7,768 nucleotides of DNA from Hyphomicrobiales bacterium (GTDB lineage: Bacteria > Pseudomonadota > Alphaproteobacteria > Rhizobiales > JAJFHR01): assembly GCA_021775515.1 (NCBI GenBank), contig JAJFHR010000255.1, positions 1 to 7,768 on the forward strand, given 5' to 3'. The position numbers and the translations under genes were made by a program. The notes under the pieces are model-generated. The model was not told the DNA's origin and searched no databases. It worked only from the letters and a program-made list of their open reading frames with translations. The stretch's first letter is position 1, and each line of letters begins with the position of its first letter. Shown here one piece after another: positions 5,967 through 7,768 of this stretch.

Positions 5967-6947
5967 TTATTCTTTGCCGGAAATTCCCGTATTCTCCTCA
6001 ATGCGGACCAATTTCCGGCCAAGTTTTGCTTCCCGGTGAATGGTATAAAGCGACGCAGCAATGATAATTGCCGCGCCAATAAATACGGTCTGATCTGGCC
6101 AGTCGCCAAAAAGCAAAAAACCGACGGCCAGCGCGTATATCAATCTGGTGTAATCAAGCGAGGTAATTGCGCTCGCCTCCCCGGCTCTATAGGCATAAAT
6201 ATTGCAGCTTTGCACCACCACACCGACAACCCCGATTGCCACTAAAAGCCCGAGTTCGGTCAGCGTCGGCGTTTGCCAATACCAGATCGCGGGCACGATC
6301 ATAAAAACGCCAACACCAACGGATTGATAAGCCACAATCGTCATTGCCTTATCCGTTTGGGAAATTTTGCGGATAATAGCCATTACCATTCCAGCCCCCG
6401 CAGCACCCCCCAGTGCCATTAGCCCATAAATATTAAAAGCGCCGCCAACACCGCTGGGCTGCATAACAATAATGACACCCAAAAATCCGATTATGACGGC
6501 TGACCAGCGCCTAATTCCAACGGTTTCACCCAAAAAAAGAATGGCAAAAATCGTGACAAAAAAGGATTTCGAAAAGCCGATGGTTGTTGCATCCGCCAAC
6601 GGCATATTAATGACCGCGGCAAATCCCAACAACATCGCCACCAAGGCCCCAAAAATACGCAGTAAATGCAGGCTTACATGACGGGTTTTGAACGCCTCGG
6701 GGAAATGGCGAACCAAAACCGGCAGAACAACCAGCATGATGAATAATTGCCGAAACAGGATAATTTCTGTTAGGTGAAGTGTCTCGCCGACGATCTTTAT
6801 CAAGGTTATCTGTACAACGGAAACACCGGCTGAAATTAGAGCCCAAATGCTGCCGCGAACATTTCCGGGCAAAGATGCCCACCACCTGGATCTGCCGACG
6901 ATCTGGCCGATTAATTTGGTAATCAAGTCTGTGGATCTGGCTAGCAT
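5967..6947 (-). CDS. EamA/DMT-family membrane transporter
   Basis: The 326-residue protein is strongly hydrophobic, with about ten membrane segments in two halves, as in drug/metabolite transporters: about 33-52, 60-79, 94-113, 121-140, 147-163, 172-192, 203-224, 230-248, 262-281 and 287-303. GETVGIRRW (140-148), after the fourth segment, and the repeat-like LLFGDWPD (278-285), before the last one, fit the conserved EamA positions. It sits in the inner membrane. Relatives export amino acids, metabolites or drugs or take up small molecules, and the substrate cannot be read from sequence. About 30 mainly polar residues precede the first segment. The ATG at 6947 has no clear ribosome site, so the true start is less certain than the rest. 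It is convergent with the EF-hand gene, leaving 31 bases between stops, and divergent from yaaA. Confidence 0.88.
   Translation of the reverse strand: MLARSTDLITKLIGQIVGRSRWWASLPGNVRGSIWALISAGVSVVQITLIKIVGETLHLTEIILFRQLFIMLVVLPVLVRHFPEAFKTRHVSLHLLRIFGALVAMLLGFAAVINMPLADATTIGFSKSFFVTIFAILFLGETVGIRRWSAVIIGFLGVIIVMQPSGVGGAFNIYGLMALGGAAGAGMVMAIIRKISQTDKAMTIVAYQSVGVGVFMIVPAIWYWQTPTLTELGLLVAIGVVGVVVQSCNIYAYRAGEASAITSLDYTRLIYALAVGFLLFGDWPDQTVFIGAAIIIAASLYTIHREAKLGRKLVRIEENTGISGKE
5976..6019. repeat. Ten-base inverted repeat inside the 3' end of the transporter gene
   Basis: GCCGGAAATT (5976-5985) and AATTTCCGGC (6010-6019) are perfect inverse complements separated by 24 bases. The repeat lies in the last codons of the transporter and 40 bases after the stop of the convergent EF-hand gene. 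On the plus strand a short TTTT (6024-6027) follows the right arm, so it may help end the EF-hand transcript, though loop length and the short T run make it a weak terminator. Confidence 0.45.
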
Positions 6948-7194
6948 GGCTGGGCTATAGATTGAACTGGGAGGCAGAAGATATAGCGGGCGAAACCCGA
7001 CAGTCTCCGCTTAGGGCGAATCGAAGGAATACCGGACTTTTCCACCCTATCCCAAAACCCCCGCCAACACCAAATTACGGATGGCGGCAAATCTCGCACC
7101 CGCACTGAGCAAATCAGATATTGCAGGAACACAACCATTGCGTATATCTGTATAGGCTGAATGGATCTATCGAAACCACAATACTGGACGACAT
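6948..7194. promoter_or_regulatory. Divergent gap between the transporter and yaaA, with one promoter candidate
   Basis: This 247-base gap must hold the start signals of both flanking genes. Toward yaaA, TTGCAG (7121-7126) and TATATC (7143-7148), 16 bases apart, match the sigma-70 boxes at four positions each and would start transcription about 40 bases before the yaaA ATG. A small hairpin CGGG-CGAAA-CCCG lies near 6986-7001. I found no convincing gene, tRNA or operator. A minus-strand open frame at 6941-7138 has no family features and is not supported. Confidence 0.25.
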
Positions 7195-7768
7195 ATGCTT
7201 GCGCTCATTTCTCCCGCCAAGAAATTGGACTTTGAAACCGAACCAACTTTCGACACCCATACTCAACCAGTGTTGCTGGAGCAGGCAGAAAAACTGGCAA
7301 GGCGGGCCCGCAGGCTGTGCATAAAAGATTTGGCCCTAACGATGAATTTAAGCGACCAGCTTGCCGAACTTAATTTTCAACGTTATCAGGCGTTTAAAAC
7401 GCCCTTTAACCTTGGCAACGCCAAACAAGCCGCCCTGGTTTTTAATGGTGATACCTATGTCGGACTGGACGCATCAAACCTGAGTGAGGAAGATCTGGTA
7501 TTTGCGCAGGATAATTTACGTATTCTTTCCGGTCTCTACGGATTGCTTAGGCCTTTGGATCTCATACAACCCTATAGACTTGAAATGGGTGCGAGATTTC
7601 AGCCCCCCAGAGCCACCGACCTCTACCAATTTTGGGGAAGCAAACTCACTGATTCTATAAATGAATTGGTGGCAAAACTCGGCCATACGCGGGTGATCAA
7701 CCTGGCCTCAAACGAATATTTCAAAGCCGTAAAACCCAAACAATTATCAGTTCCCGTGATTACCCCGG
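7195..7768 (+). CDS. yaaA: Peroxide stress protein YaaA (DUF328/UPF0246), 3' end cut by window edge
   Basis: The ATG at 7195 opens a frame of 191 residues that runs to the window edge without a stop. E. coli YaaA has about 258 residues, so roughly the last quarter is missing here. Family signatures are clear: LISPAKKLDF (4-13), RYQAFKTPF (63-71), SGLYGLLRPLD (112-122) followed by IQPYRLEMG (124-132), DLYQFWG (142-148) and NLASNEYFKAVKP (169-181). In E. coli YaaA is cytoplasmic, is induced by OxyR under hydrogen peroxide, and lowers the free iron that drives DNA damage. Structural work links the family to DNA binding. The same role is likely here by family. No OxyR-type site was recognised upstream. 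The ribosome site is weak (CTGGACG, about eight bases before the ATG), but the conserved N-terminus begins right at this start. Confidence 0.93.
   Translation, partial: MLALISPAKKLDFETEPTFDTHTQPVLLEQAEKLARRARRLCIKDLALTMNLSDQLAELNFQRYQAFKTPFNLGNAKQAALVFNGDTYVGLDASNLSEEDLVFAQDNLRILSGLYGLLRPLDLIQPYRLEMGARFQPPRATDLYQFWGSKLTDSINELVAKLGHTRVINLASNEYFKAVKPKQLSVPVITP

Noticed and set aside
6980..7060. tRNA-like look (TTCGATTC on the minus strand and small hairpins)
   Set aside because: No cloverleaf with acceptor stem, anticodon arm and T arm could be built around it.
6941..7138. Small minus-strand open frame of 65 codons upstream of the transporter
   Set aside because: No recognisable domain, a Trp/Arg-rich composition typical of non-coding frames, and it covers the expected promoter region of two divergent genes.
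1..7768. Mobile element, CRISPR array or defence system
   Set aside because: No transposase, integrase, terminal repeats, target duplications, regularly spaced repeats or defence-type domains were seen. The gene content is core metabolism, regulation, transport and stress response.

Overview
The window looks like chromosomal DNA of an alphaproteobacterium of intermediate GC content. I infer this from gene content: a CoA-acylating methylmalonate-semialdehyde dehydrogenase next to a divergent LysR gene, a secreted thermonuclease-family protein with a cysteine-bearing C-terminal module, and a periplasmic EF-hand protein. No sequence search was possible, so the assignment below class level is open. 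Eight genes are visible. Both terminal genes are cut by the window edges and have no stop inside the window.

Left part, all on the minus strand, in transcription order from 4152 down to 1: mmsA (2653-4152); a short gap with a strong strand-specific RNA hairpin; a NarL/LuxR-type regulator whose receiver domain has lost its phosphorylatable aspartate (1869-2579); a secreted thermonuclease-family protein whose start overlaps the end of the regulator gene (1205-1885); a 175-base gap; and a PanE-like ketopantoate reductase that runs off the left edge (1-1029). Right part: a LysR regulator (4272-5186, plus) divergent from mmsA, with a dyad-symmetric candidate operator between them; a gap with several short palindromes; an exported protein with four EF-hands (5303-5935, plus); a convergent EamA/DMT-type transporter (5967-6947, minus) whose 3' end carries a 10-bp inverted repeat; a 247-base divergent gap; and a YaaA peroxide-stress protein (7195 onward, plus), cut by the right edge.

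How the genes may work together: mmsA converts methylmalonate or malonate semialdehyde to propionyl-CoA or acetyl-CoA (valine, beta-alanine or inositol breakdown), and the LysR protein is its natural candidate regulator. The regulator/nuclease pair overlaps by 17 bases and is probably translationally coupled, so the pseudo-receiver regulator and the exported nuclease-like protein probably share expression. PanE acts on ketopantoate, made from ketoisovalerate, which is also the keto acid of valine. This gives a loose metabolic link to mmsA but no evidence of co-regulation. The EF-hand protein, transporter and YaaA show no clear functional link to the rest.

I see no mobile element, CRISPR array, tRNA or rRNA. 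Most of the window is ordinary housekeeping and catabolic content. The parts most worth a second look are the degenerate regulator coupled to a nuclease-like protein with an altered metal site, the hairpin ahead of it, and the operator-like dyad between mmsA and lysR.
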